A stretch of DNA of 64,000 nucleotides from Cylindrodendrum hubeiense (Eukaryota; Ascomycota; Sordariomycetes; Hypocreales; Nectriaceae): assembly GCA_014621425.1 (NCBI GenBank), contig JAANBB010000055.1, positions 62,001 to 126,000 on the forward strand, in the 5' to 3' direction. Made by a program: the position numbers and the translations under genes. Below are positions 23,646 to 35,212 of this stretch, piece after piece (positions within the stretch are counted from its first letter, which is position 1; each line of letters begins with the position of its first letter). Below the pieces are notes generated by a model. It was not told where the DNA came from and searched no databases. It saw only the letters and a list, made by a program, of their open reading frames with translations.

Positions 23646-24502
23646 GTTGTCAAGTCTCTGGACGTATGCAGTGAAGTAATGAGATGTGAAGATGGTATTG
23701 GGGAGGACGATGATTCTGTCTTTCACTCTCGCTGGTAGAGGAGTAACCCCTTCATATAATATACAATCCCTCAAATAAATTGAGCCATGGGCCTCCGACA
23801 TGGTGATTTCTGATAGACCACATCGAGGCTGCTTCGTCTCGTCACCATTGGCTAGGCTGACCAGGTTGGTGGTTGGTGGCTTGCACACCTGTTGGCCGGC
23901 TTGAAACGTGTGTAGATACACATGGAAACTGTACAAACAGGGGACTATTCAGCCTCTCCTGGTTTGTTGTAGAACCGTTTAGAAACCTGAATGCTCAACG
24001 AGGCCTATGAAGTATTGCCAAATAAGTCGGGAATCAGTGGATGACTGTTCGGCCTGAAATGACCCGGGCGATATCCATTTTGGGTTTAGCACCATGCTTC
24101 ATTGCCCGAACAGTCATGACGGCCATCACCAGCGAGAAGACAGAGGAATCATTTTTATTCTTCACTCGCCTGAAAAGTCGATAGATGTCTTGTAGATGTA
24201 CCATACTGGATGAGATAGATTGCTTTTCTTACACCGCGTTTGGAATTTCGAAAGAGGCCGTGTAGTTCTGACATCAACGTTGCATCACAAATTACATGGA
24301 GGGAATACGCTCAGTACAAAGTACAGTTCAACAAGTACTCCAATTGTCCCGGGAATAATACCCAAAATCTATAGGCCTGAGTATGTAACCAAAAATCGTA
24401 GCACTAAATCCCGTAAAAAATAACGCTGACATGTCTTCTTCGTCTCTGCAGCTGCCTCGGCCTCTGCCTCTTTCGCTCGTTTGCTCTTTTATATTACAAA
24501 GT
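23646..24502. other. Intergenic region
   Basis: It lies between the exonuclease start and the stop codon of the acetyl-CoA hydrolase. It should hold the 3' UTR of the hydrolase and the promoter of the exonuclease. No other feature was recognised. Confidence 0.45.
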
Positions 24503-26457
24503 TTACCAAGGCTTGACCTTGAGCATGCTGCCCTCCTCCTGCAGGGCCTTGTGGAGGTCGAAGCTGTTGAAGAGCAGGTGAGGCTGGTGGCCCATGCCCT
24601 TCTTGAGGCACTCGCTCTCGGCCTTCTCGTAGTAGTGGGTGAGGATGGGCTGGTAGGCGGGGTGGGCGCACTTGTTGATGATGACACGGGCGCGCTCGCG
24701 GGGGCTGAGACCGCGGACGTCGGCGAGACCCTGCTCGGTGACGATGACGTCAAGGTCGTGCTCGGTCTGGTCGATGTGGGTGCACATGGGGACGATGCAG
24801 GACACACCGTGGGGGTCGGTCTTGGAGGGGCGGGTGGAAGGAGTGTGCATGATGGAGTACTTGGAGTTGCGGAGGAAGTCGGCGGAGCCGCCCAGACCGT
24901 TGAGCATGCGGGAGCCGTTGACACAGGTCGAGTTGGCGTGGGCGTAGATGTCGACCTCGACGGGGGTGTTCATGCCGATGACACCGAGGCGGCGGATGAT
25001 CTCGGGGGAGTTGGAGACGGCCTGGCTTCGGAGCAGCGTCTTGGGGGCGTACAGGTCCCAGTTCTCGTAGAAGCGGCGGAAGCCCTCGGGGGAGAAGCGC
25101 ACCGAGGTGGCGGTGGCGTAGTCGAGCTTGCCCGAGTCGAAGAGGTCGAGGAAGGTGTCCTGGATGACCTCGGTCCAGACGTTGAGGTTCTTGAACTTGG
25201 ACTCGTTGAGGCCGCCGATGATGGCGTTGGCGACGTTGCCGATGCCGGACTGGAGGGGCAGCAGGTTCTCGGGCAGGCGGCCCTGAGCGACCTCGTGCTC
25301 GAGGAACTCAATCAGGTGGCCGGCGATGCGGAACGAGTTGTCGTCGGCGGGGGCGTTCTCGGAGGTGGCGTCCTGGTAGTCGGACTCGACGATGGCGACA
25401 ATCTTGGAGGGATCAATGGCGAGGGACTCGGTACCGACGCGGTCTCGGACACCGGTGATCTGGTAGGGCGTGCGGTAGGGAGGGAGATCAGTGTAGGTGA
25501 TATCGTGGAGACCCTTGAATGAGGGAATGGCGGTGTTGACCTCGATGATGATCTGTGCATTGTGGTGTCAGTCCGTGTGAATCTCACGCATAGAGGTGAG
25601 GAATACACACCTTGTCGGCCATCTGGACCAGCTCAGGGGTGGCGCCAATGGAAGCACCGAGAATAACGCTGCCATCCTCGAGAATCTCACTGGCCTCGAT
25701 AACAGTGACGTCGAGGTTCTTGTTCTCGCGGTCCTTGGTATAGAAACCCTGTTGTTCGGTCAGCGCAGCTCCCGCGTGGGATACAGTGGGTCAGGTCATA
25801 CGTAAACGAGGTCAGTGGGGAACATGGACAGATGCTTGTCGAAGAAGTTGATGCGGCCAGCGTTGATGCCCTTGGAAATGTCCTTGCCGACCTGGTGAGG
25901 GCTTCGGCGGTTGATCATGTCGAGCTGGGCCCATCGGTTCTCGGTCTCGGCGCCGGAGGAGGCGCCGACGAAGAGCGAGTACTTGAGCTGGCCCTGGAGC
26001 TTGTTGGACTCAACATAGTCGGCCATGGCAGAGGGGACCTTCCTGCAATCGCGCAAATCTCATGTCAGCTTCATTTCCTGCATAATTACTGCGCGCGCGG
26101 CACAGCGAAAACCACAGAGCGTCGGACAATTCGGTTGGTGGAGGGGAATAGCACGGAGGAGGCTCGGGATTGCGGGAGAGCCGGCCGGGAGCGGTGGGGG
26201 GACGCCCGAAAGCGGCAATCAATATGCGAGGGCCATGATGGTGCGTTTCGTGGGCGTGGTGCAAACAGGCGCGAAGTAGAGCGCAGCAGCGAGGGACAGA
26301 CGTACTTGGGATAACCGACACCGGTGAAGCCAGACCAGCCGATGTATGCGCCATTGGGGAAGTGGTGCATGAGATCCTCAGGGCGCGACAGCTTCTTGAG
26401 GAGGGCAGGGTTGCGGATGCGCGCCTTGAGGGCGTTGGAGGCGATGGGGGACGCCAT
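24503..26457 (-). CDS. ach1: Acetyl-CoA hydrolase / CoA-transferase (526 aa)
   Basis: Four exons, 26457-26306, 26042-25802, 25748-25611 and 25552-24503, with introns of 263, 53 and 58 bp. The joined length of 526 residues equals that of yeast Ach1. Family blocks are intact: [17 protein letters not shown] across the first intron, [73 protein letters not shown] and [18 protein letters not shown]. These enzymes transfer CoA between acyl-CoAs (for example propionyl- or succinyl-CoA and acetate) and are mitochondrial; in Neurospora the gene is acu-8, needed for acetate use. Codon usage is strongly GC3-biased, which fits high expression and creates a 363-codon antisense open frame. The first intron is unusually long for this window. 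Confidence 0.95.
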
Positions 26458-29400
26458 GATGCGAGTGCGGCAGAGGCGAGGAGTGGAGATGAGGTGAGAT
26501 GTCGGGATCGGACACGCCCCAATTGACAACCAGAAAAGAGACAGAGAGCGAGACGACCAGGAGCAGGAGGACGGGGGAGGAGGAGGAGGAGGAAGAGAGC
26601 GAGGTAGAAGTAGAAGTAGGAGCCGAAAGCTAAGAGGCCTTGAGCCCTTGTCCGGCCACGCCCCAGAAGAGTGGCCCCGGACGGACTAGTTCGTCGGGGT
26701 GACGAAGGTGTGGAGCGTGGCACGAAGGCACGGTACAAGGAGCCTCGTGGCCGGCCGCTGAGGGTTGCGTCGCTCGGGGGGCTGCTTCAGTGGCCGATCG
26801 GGGCAGTCGGGGCGAGTCAGGGCCTATTGCGACTGTACCGGGGCGCCTTTGGGGGCACGCTTCCAGAGGCCGCTCGGGTACCCGTGGTACCTGTACACGC
26901 CGGCCATGGAGGGGTCCTTTTTTCTCCAATTCCCCATAGTGGTGGGGCCATCAGCCCACAGTTGCGCCTGCACCGGAGGCTGCACCGCGCCATGTCGAGG
27001 TACAGTACGTTGTTCGTGCTATGCGGTACGAAGGACAGCTGGCAGGCCACACGGGCAGCTGGGCCTCGGATGGCAGGCGAATGGCGATGGAAGGCTTCCA
27101 GCATGGGTTCCATCTGCGGCACCAGGGTCGTTAGGGCATCGTACCTGACCATCGCCGTCCGAGGTGAGTGTGTGGTGGGGGACCGCGAGGTGAGGTGCTG
27201 AGCCACATCTCGACCGGCCGCTCGTCGAGGTACCGGGAACATTGCCAGCTCCAAATCTCTCCAACAATGCGAGACACGCACCTCTCCAAGATTCACGAGG
27301 GTGCCGCCCGGCTTTACTTTCGCTCTTATTTCTCCGCGTGGGGCAGCACTTTTGCTGCTTCCAGGGCCTGATGACCATAAGGCCATCCGTGCTCTCTGTC
27401 GATAGTGATGAGCTGATACGAGCCCTTGTTGAACGAGAGTTCAGCAGCAGCACCCTGTTCCCCTGCCTCGGCTTGCCCTGCCTGGGCTGTCTCAGTGGAC
27501 GGTGCCATGACACATGGCGGGGATACCTGGAGGCACGGGGATAGAGAGACACGGGGAGAGACACACACACGAGCGACACGGACACACGGATGCGTGTACG
27601 AGGTACCCGGTACCGCAGGTGAGGCGCAACTCTCCCTGAAAAGGCTGAAAAGGGCGACTCAGCCACCTCCGGCCCTGCCGCCCCCAAAGCGCACGCGGAG
27701 TCCGTTGCCCGGAACCGAAACACCCGCACCTTCCCCACCTGACGAGCCCTCGATGGCTTCCGCCCGGCCGAGAGGGGCACAGACCAGCCATCGGCATCAC
27801 TCGGTTATCACGCCCATCTGGCTCCAGTTTCGCCCCCAGAACCTCCCCAGACACGCTGGCCCCAGACAGGATTCCAAATGGCAGCGACCGCTCCTTACCC
27901 CGGGATCTGGTCGGCAATCCCTGGCGAATCACGGCGTCCGCAGGCGTTCCCCGACCTGCGAGCGCCCCTGCCCGGACACCGACCACCGACCGCCGAAGCG
28001 CCACCATCCTCGGACCCGCAGCTTGGGTTCGTTGAGCAGCGCTTTGTACTGTACTTGGGGTACATGGTCATCAACTGAGCAGCCGTTCGATGGAGATTCC
28101 GGGGTAATCTGCCCAAATATCGAATTGGCATCTGCCGCCCTTGCCATGGGATGTGGGTGGGACCTGGGACCTGGGACCTGACACGAGAGGGCTGTTATCA
28201 CAGCGGGGACCAGTGAGATTGACCGAGTGGGTAAGCCGTATTAATTGTACAGGGCCAATGGGTATTGCCATGGAGATCGTGATGCATTCCCATACCCATC
28301 TAGCAGGTGATTCCCTCTTCCTGATTGATCAAATGCATGTCATAGGGATCCATTTGGGTTCTCAATGCCAGGCACTATGTTCATCATTCCCAAGTCTTTC
28401 ACCTATGCAGCATGTCTTCCCTTCTTGGTAAGATACTAAGACGACGGACAGAATCATCCTGGTGATCCTCGATATTGATCTTAGTGTGGTCACTGTCACT
28501 GCCAATGTTGACTCTATTCTGCTACAACTTTGGACCATCTCAAGTCTAGCCTATCAACAACCCTATCCTTTCATCCTTAGTTCATGGTTCGCTTATTATC
28601 GAGATGGCCCCACTCATATCTATCCATGTAACATTCTCTTGGTCGCCCATGGCCTTCATTTCCAGGATCAATTGCTGCGAGAATGTGTGCCCTATCTGAT
28701 CGGTTGCAGTCATCATGACGTGAGAAGGTCGGTGTTCAAGACTAGACTAATCATCGCTGAGGAAATCACACCTTCGAGAGCTCTTCACTAGTTCAGTCTT
28801 CCCGTGCTGCTGATGTCGACCAAGCGCCTTGCCTAATCCTTATCTCAAGCAGTTGCACGGCTCCGTCACGGCTCCCCCGCAACGACTATCGATCCATCGC
28901 ACTTGGTCCCGCAGGGTCTTCACGGTTCGGCCCGCATCTCATATGCTCCATTGGCAGCTTCATCTTAGAATTCCCTCTAGTCGCTGTCCTTACTGGCTCC
29001 TCTCATACTAGTAATCCGGGGTGAACATCAAACACGGTCCACTCTATACAGATGCGGATCCGAACCTACTCTCCTACCAGCCCTACAGGGTTCCCATACC
29101 CTGGCACTTGTCAATGGATCGATGGAATATAGCGTTGTTTATAGTGTGCATGAACTTGCAGATATCCACGTGCGGGCGGATTCTTGGTGTTTGCCGTTGA
29201 TGGCCTCGTTCCCGATGCACCCATGCCACTTGTTCCAGCGACCAGGGTGATAAGGAATCGCATCAAAGTCGAAGCACGTGCTAGGACGTCATCGAATGCG
29301 CGAAATCTACATGTTTGCGATCAGTTACCAATGACCGGGTTCAGCTGTGGCGAGAAGCCCAAACCCACGTGCTGTGGTTGTATCCGTTGCTGCGGCTTAG

Positions 29401-29661
29401 GGTCCCCTGCAACACGTGCGGACAGGAACAACGTTGAAGTGAGGGATTCCGGTTCAATTGTACATATATTGGCTATTTGGATATTTTATCACTTGTATGG
29501 AATCACTGAATCGTTGTCAAGCCCCAAAATTGCCATGTGCTGGAACACATCATCAACTCCCTTCACCCGAGACCCACGCCCGCTCGCCCATCTTCAGCCA
29601 GAGTGATATTAGATGAAGTCGTTACACATTAAATTAAATTTCCCGATAAAAGCGCAGTATC
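26458..29661. other. Gene-poor intergenic stretch of 3.2 kb
   Basis: It probably holds the promoter and long leader of the acetyl-CoA hydrolase. A purine tract of gaggagg units lies at 26560-26600. From 26.6 to 28.1 kb it is GC-rich, with several GGTACC palindromes (near 26875, 26890, 27226, 27602 and 27609) and a ggacctg triplet repeat at about 28158-28180. After 28.2 kb composition is ordinary. Open frames here overlap in several registers and carry no domain. Confidence 0.5.
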
Positions 29662-31630
29662 CTACATATCTGATCGTTCTACATGAAGAAAAATGCCATG
29701 TGCGCCCAATCCCTCCACCCGGTCTCTCCGAACAGTTGCGACAGCGATTTGAACCGACCGCTCAATAGGGCTGCCGCCGCAAACAGCTACAGCAACATTA
29801 CCGGAAACATTACCGATCGCTGTGCGCAAGAAGGCGGCAATATCTGGGCGCCCTTCGGTCTCCGTGATGGAGGAAGCGTCGTATGCGTACCCATCTTCTA
29901 GGCCAAGTTCCACCTCCTCCTTCAATAGCTGGCCATCCCTCTCGCTGCCAAGGGATTCACTTGAGTCTATCGAAAAGCGGTCTAGTTCTACGCTGTTCCC
30001 TCTTCCTCCGTGATGGGCCTCCGGCTCAATTAATCTCTCCCGGCTCTCGTTCGCTGGGCTTTCGTCTAGGTGAGCGGCGTTTCGGGCGCTCTTGGTGATA
30101 GCAACCTCGATTCGCACAGAAATGCCCATCTCCTTCGCCCTTGAAACCAATCGGGAAATCCGTTGAAGATAAGGTTCCACTTGTGCTTTTTGACGGGCGA
30201 CGTAGAGGGCGCTGATCTTTCGCACCCGCCCCGGTGATTGCGACGTGAGCAGGTCTTCCAGAACAGGAGTCGTAAAGGAAGCGCCCGTTGATGCCCCGAC
30301 CAACACCACGTTGTCGTACTGCCTCCAGGTTGGCACGGTACCATAGGGTCCTGCAAGGAGCACGCGCAAGGAGCCATCGCTGCCGCTGTTGTCTGCCTTC
30401 CGAGCCCAATTATTCAGCTCCCTTGTAAATCCACCTTTCGCCTTGAGTACCAGCTGGAGATCACGACTTGATGCTTCTAAACTAGGTATATTAGAAATTG
30501 TGAATGGATGTGGGAACTGTCGAGGAAAGGTCGGTGACCAGATGAGAACGTGTTGGCCGGGCGTCCAGCTAAAGCCAACGTTGCGAATGGTGACGACAGT
30601 CAAGTCGCTATCGAAGGAATTGACCTGCGCCTGGTACGCATATCGGGTGGAAATGCCGGACGAAAGACGAAGGCGGATGTTCCGCCAGAGAGGGTTGGCT
30701 GATCGGGTGACGATATCGTATAGGAATACACCAACAGCACACCATATGCTAAACTGATGATGGTCGGGAACGTGAAGAAGCAGAAAACCCAACAATAGTA
30801 CCACCGAGAGGATGTGCTGCAGGACAAAGAACTCGTATCGGAGTCGACGGAAAGGCGGTAATGTGGAAAGTAGCGTCCATACCAGAACAGTCCAAGCAGC
30901 GAGTCCCCATTTTACCATGCCGACCGTCCTCAGCTCAGTCCAGAAGAAGTCTGCTGCAATCCACTCGGTGACGAAGAAACTCCCGTGGATAGTGGCGGAG
31001 AGAACGAAGATCCGCGACACCCAGCGATGGAACCAGTTGATTCTCTCATACGAGGAACCCAGGATGAGGCCGATGGGGTTGGTCCGGGCCGCGAGCAGGA
31101 AGGGCAACGACGTTTGCGTGGTAGTCACCCAGGCGGCGCGGAAGCCAAGACGCTCTATATAGTTGCCGTCATGCTTAATAGACTTCCAGGTTAGGAGGAA
31201 GCTAATGAAGGCAGCGTATACGACGACTAGAAATGTCTTTCTCAATGGAAGCGCGGCCAACCAGAGAGGGCGGCTGCGGGAGAGAAATGAGCCGGATACG
31301 GCGGCGCGCGGGCCCTCGAACAATTTTTCAATTGTTGATACCGACGAGTCGAGGCCTGATCGCGACTCTCTCCTTTTTGTCCTGGGGATCAATCAGCGAT
31401 GCGCGGGCTCATTGCAATGGAATGTGTACTGACCTCTGGCGGGCGATGAAGGCGGCGGCCAACCTGGCAATGAAGCCAGTGATGAGGACCGCCGCGATAA
31501 CATACCAATACAGCGATGCGAGCGCATGCTGCCGTACTGAATCCTCGCTTCCATGGCCATGGCCATGCTCCTCCTTGTCCCCATGCCCGTGCCCGTGCTC
31601 GTCGTCCCCATGCCTCGGAATGAAACTCAT
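29662..31630 (-). CDS. Ferric reductase-type transmembrane oxidoreductase (638 aa)
   Basis: Two exons, 31630-31434 and 31381-29662, with a 52-bp intron (GTCAGT donor, CCCCAG acceptor) that joins ...RQR to TKRRESR. The N-terminus carries a histidine-rich segment (HGDDEHGHGHG...HGHGHG), then a membrane span (YWYVIAAVLITGFIARLAAAF). The haem domain has two H-x13-H pairs: the FHRW...TIHG helix and the LQHI...LLLH helix. FAD binding is HPFTIS, the NADPH side has GPYG and GASTGASFTTP, and the C-terminal VCGGSPIERSV replaces the CGP motif. It should pass electrons from NADPH through FAD and two haems to extracellular Fe(III) or Cu(II). An in-frame ATG at 31666 is a possible earlier start. Confidence 0.92.
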
Positions 31631-32851
31631 GACGGCGCGGGCGGATCTCGCCGAGTCAGATTCCAAGTGACAGGGGTTCGACGTGCCGTCGGGTTTGTTG
31701 CGGGTCGGGCCGTTTCAGCCCTCGTCGCGGGGAACCTCGTCGCGGGGAATCACGTCGAAATGATGTCAACTCTTCTCTCGATGAGCTCGAGTGAGATTGA
31801 TGATGATTGTCGAATTGAGATGAGGAGAGCTCAGCCTCCTCAGCTGAGTTAGCCGTAGTCGTCGACGCAAACGCCATTGGCTTACGTGATGGTCCGGAAC
31901 CGGGCTGTCAATTGGCTAGCGAAGAAACCCTCTCAAATGGCCTCTTTCCGGTCTTGGCGCCGATTCGTAATGCATCACAAAGAGAAGATTGCAAAAGAGT
32001 TTTGCTATTTGCACACGTACAGGTTGATATTCGCACACAGATACAATTTTAGCACCTAAATCTTAGCTCCATTATGCGCATATGTATCCCTAACCTAAAG
32101 GCAGTTTTTTGACATTAGGGAATAAATACATAAAATAAAGTGCAGTATTAGGATAAATAAATGCGCATGATTAGCCTTCCTGGATTTCCTCTGTTCAAAT
32201 TTCATATACGGTATATTACTGGTAATTATCTTGTAAAACAGTTGTACACGGGTGTGTGCGAATAGCAACACTCTTGCAAAATTTAGAACAGTCAATGTTA
32301 ACCAGCAAGATTGAGGGGTGACATGAGCATCGTGGGGTTCATTTCAGGCAGAGCGAATCGCATCTCACGACGGCTGCAAGAGAATAGAACCCATTCGAGA
32401 ATCGTCAGTCGTCATGTATTTGTTATATAGATCAAGTCTAACGCTCATGTTTAGGAGGTGGAGTCTGACGATATCGACGCAGCCGACGACGCCAAACTTG
32501 GTAAGCCAATGAAGACACTACCAACCCCTTCTCCATTTAGCCATGTCCGCTCCCCTTGTTTGCTTCCTGTTATACTTTGAGCTGAATCCAAAAATCCACA
32601 TCATGGTCATCATATTCCGATAACCACACAGGTGCTTAATTTCAAGCTTTGAGCTGCATAGCTGAAAAGCTTGTACTTGTAACTATGACTGCAAAGCCCT
32701 CTCCAGAAAGGTATGAGTATCTGTTATTTCTCCTTCTCTTCACCCCCAAAACACACGTCTCAAACTTCGAGCTATTTCATCCCATCACATCCTTCTCATT
32801 CAACGCCAACTGCGATCCTTCACACTAAACATACTGCACGCGTAATCAGAG
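31631..32851. other. Divergent intergenic region between the ferric reductase and the F-box gene
   Basis: Both genes start here on opposite strands, so it contains both promoters. A 15-bp tandem duplication with core CCCCGCGACGAGG lies at about 31715-31750 (on the minus strand). A further minus-strand frame at 31656-31877 is Ser/Arg-rich and is probably leader sequence. The stretch 32040-32300 is AT-rich. No GATA-type iron site was called with confidence. Confidence 0.45.
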
Positions 32852-34449
32852 ATGTCTAGGGACAGAACCTCCTGGGATTGTCTGCCTCCCGAGATTCGAA
32901 ACGAGATCCTTGGTCTCCTGCCAGTTCTCGGCGGGAGATGCAGCCTGCTCGCGACCGTTTCCCGAGCTTGGCAATCAATTATCGAGCCACGCAATTTTGC
33001 CGAGATCAGCCTGACGGTACCGCGCCTCGCCGACCTCAACTCTCAAGCTATTCTGTTCCGAAAGAGAAGCCATATTCGGTATATCTGGTTTCGCGTGGAA
33101 CTGAAGCACTACGATTGCAGCCAATGTGCTAACACTGACCGGGACCGTTGGGGTTTGGACAACATCGACAACCAATTCATCGCGGATGCGTTTGAAAGCT
33201 TGTTCACGACACTCAGCGCATGGGAGCCTCGCGGTGACTTGGTCCTCGATATCAGTGTCTACTCGCCCAGTGACAACCAGCACTGGTTCAAGTACCTAAG
33301 CTTCTGCTCAGACACCGACCTAGGCGAGTGCCCGTCTCGCCGTGGACACGAACAAGGAACCACGCCGATAAATGACCCGGCTCATGGCTGGGTTGCTGGG
33401 CAGCAGTTCCTTGCTCCCGAATATCTCGCCATCGAACAGACATTCGACGAGATCATGGGCGAGGGGCCTTTCGACGACGAGGAACCCGAGATGCAGTGGT
33501 GGCGGGGTCTCCCCTTGGTACCCGTCGTCGGGGTCGTGCTCCTTCGCCAGCAGACCCGCCGACGATGGAAGCCGGTTGCGCTCGCCAACATGCTCACGCG
33601 GTTCCCCAACATGAAGGAGCTTTGTTACGAACCCTGGAGGGAGTGGGATGGAATTGAGATGCAAACCGATAAACGCAAGTGCTTGCCTGGCCCCTGGCGA
33701 TTTAGTCGACGCAGCCGCTGACCAACCAGAATACAGGCAACCAGACGCTGATCGAATCTTTTCCTTTGACGAAATTGTGCAAGCTGACGATATTCGAGAA
33801 CTTCAACGAGTCATACCCAGAAAGATATATCCAGTGTCCCGCTATCAGGGTGCCGAACCCGGCCGTGAGCCGGAAACTTGCCCACGCCAGCCTGCACTTC
33901 ACGACGCTGTCCACCTCTTTCATGGCCGACGCCAGTTACTTCTTCGCAGCCCGTCAAGATTCATGGACGTGGGATAAGCTCACTTTTCTGACGCTGACTT
34001 CGAGGGTCCTCACTGACGATGCGGACACCTTGGATATCAACAACATGCTTCGAGACGCCGCTGCCGCAGCGCTCAAGATGCCGAGACTTGACACGATGGA
34101 GTTATGGAACGGCAGGCGGGGTGTAGCAATGCTCTTTCGCTACCAGAGGGCTCTAGATGGGCAGTCGGTCATCATCACGGTACGGGGGACGTCGGAGCTC
34201 GCTCTAGGGATTGCGACTACGCAAGCTTGGGATGTGGCCGCCCACCGGCATTGCCATGGCGGGGTCGTTGTACAAACCTCTTCGATCGATCCAGATGCGA
34301 TTCAATGCCACGGCGATGCGATCCGCCAGCTGGGACTTTCGACTGAGGTCGCTAGGCCTGTCTCGTTGCGGCAAATCCTCAGCGAACATAGGTTTCGGGC
34401 GTGGGATCATCACCATCACCATCACCATGCAGAAGACCTGGTGCAATGA
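32852..34449 (+). CDS. F-box-like fungal protein with a C-terminal His7 run (511 aa)
   Basis: Exons 32852-33674 and 33737-34449. The 62-bp intron begins GCAAGT, a GC-AG intron, and ends ACAG after a CTGAC branch. It joins EMQTDKR to NQTLIESF and is the only join I found that keeps frame with a good acceptor. The N-terminus (WDCLPPEIRNEILGLLPV, LLATVSRAWQSIIEP) is an F-box-like helix bundle. The rest (FPNMKELCYEPWREWD, KLTIFENFNES, LDTMELWNGRRGVAMLFRYQ, SLRQILSEHRF) matches a large family of mould proteins that I remember as DUF6546. Such proteins may recruit substrates to SCF ubiquitin ligases. The C-terminus ends in seven consecutive His (34408-34428), encoded by alternating CAT/CAC. Confidence 0.8.
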
Positions 34450-35212
34450 TTGAGTCTTGATTTCAGCCAAGTCCAGTAATCGCACCTAACAGAACCCATT
34501 CAACTTACTTATCATCACACAGCTGCGAGATAAATACAGTCGCCCTCAGGTTGGAATCATGGAGATCCTCCTAGGTAACGTTCCTCGCTTCAGCATCTAT
34601 TTACCTGTCAGCAGGATAACTGAGTGTCATATCAAGTGATGAGAATCTGTGACAACGTTCTTGTTGAGTTCCTATCGTACCCCGCTATTTCTCGTAAATA
34701 CCTTCCGAAGTGACCTTGATGATCATTGTTTTGCATATTGCTGTGCCTTAGGCTACCGATCATTTCAATAGAGGGAACTCAGTCAGCTACGAGCATACTC
34801 TAGAGGTGTTTTCCATAGCCATTCACGTCGGTAGAGCCACTTCACTTGGTAATTGAGTCTCCGAGCGGCATGATACGAAGATTTGGAAGGCCAACAGTTG
34901 CGATGAGAGGGTTAATTATTGACAGAAGCGTTGCCACCTATAACATAGCTGCATGGAGTTCGAGTCTCGCCATGAGTCATTCGGTGCTAGTAATCTTAAG
35001 AAGTAGACATAATTTGTTTGGCAGAGGACTTGGCGCTAGGGATGCCTCGATGAATAGCGGGGTAAGGCCTAGGGATGTGCTGCTCCCCGCCGAGATTATG
35101 GCTGAGCATTTCTTACTTTACCATGGTCCAATTTCTGCACCCAAGGAAACGACCAACACCAAACCGCCCATCACCTCACACATCCTAATTTTGCTTCCAG
35201 TTCATTGACAGT
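34450..35212. other. Intergenic region
   Basis: It lies between two F-box-type genes on the same strand. A plus-strand frame of 120 codons at 34846-35208 has no domain and I reject it. No other structure was seen. Confidence 0.45.

Noticed and set aside
24431..25522. 363-codon plus-strand open frame opposite the acetyl-CoA hydrolase
   Set aside because: It is composed of long runs of Val, Gly, Leu and Ala ([17 protein letters not shown]), as expected for the antisense of a GC3-biased gene. No domain is recognisable.
27426..28181. Long frames in the GC-rich intergenic region (251 codons)
   Set aside because: Open in several overlapping registers on both strands, rich in Pro, Arg and Ser, no domain; explained by base composition.
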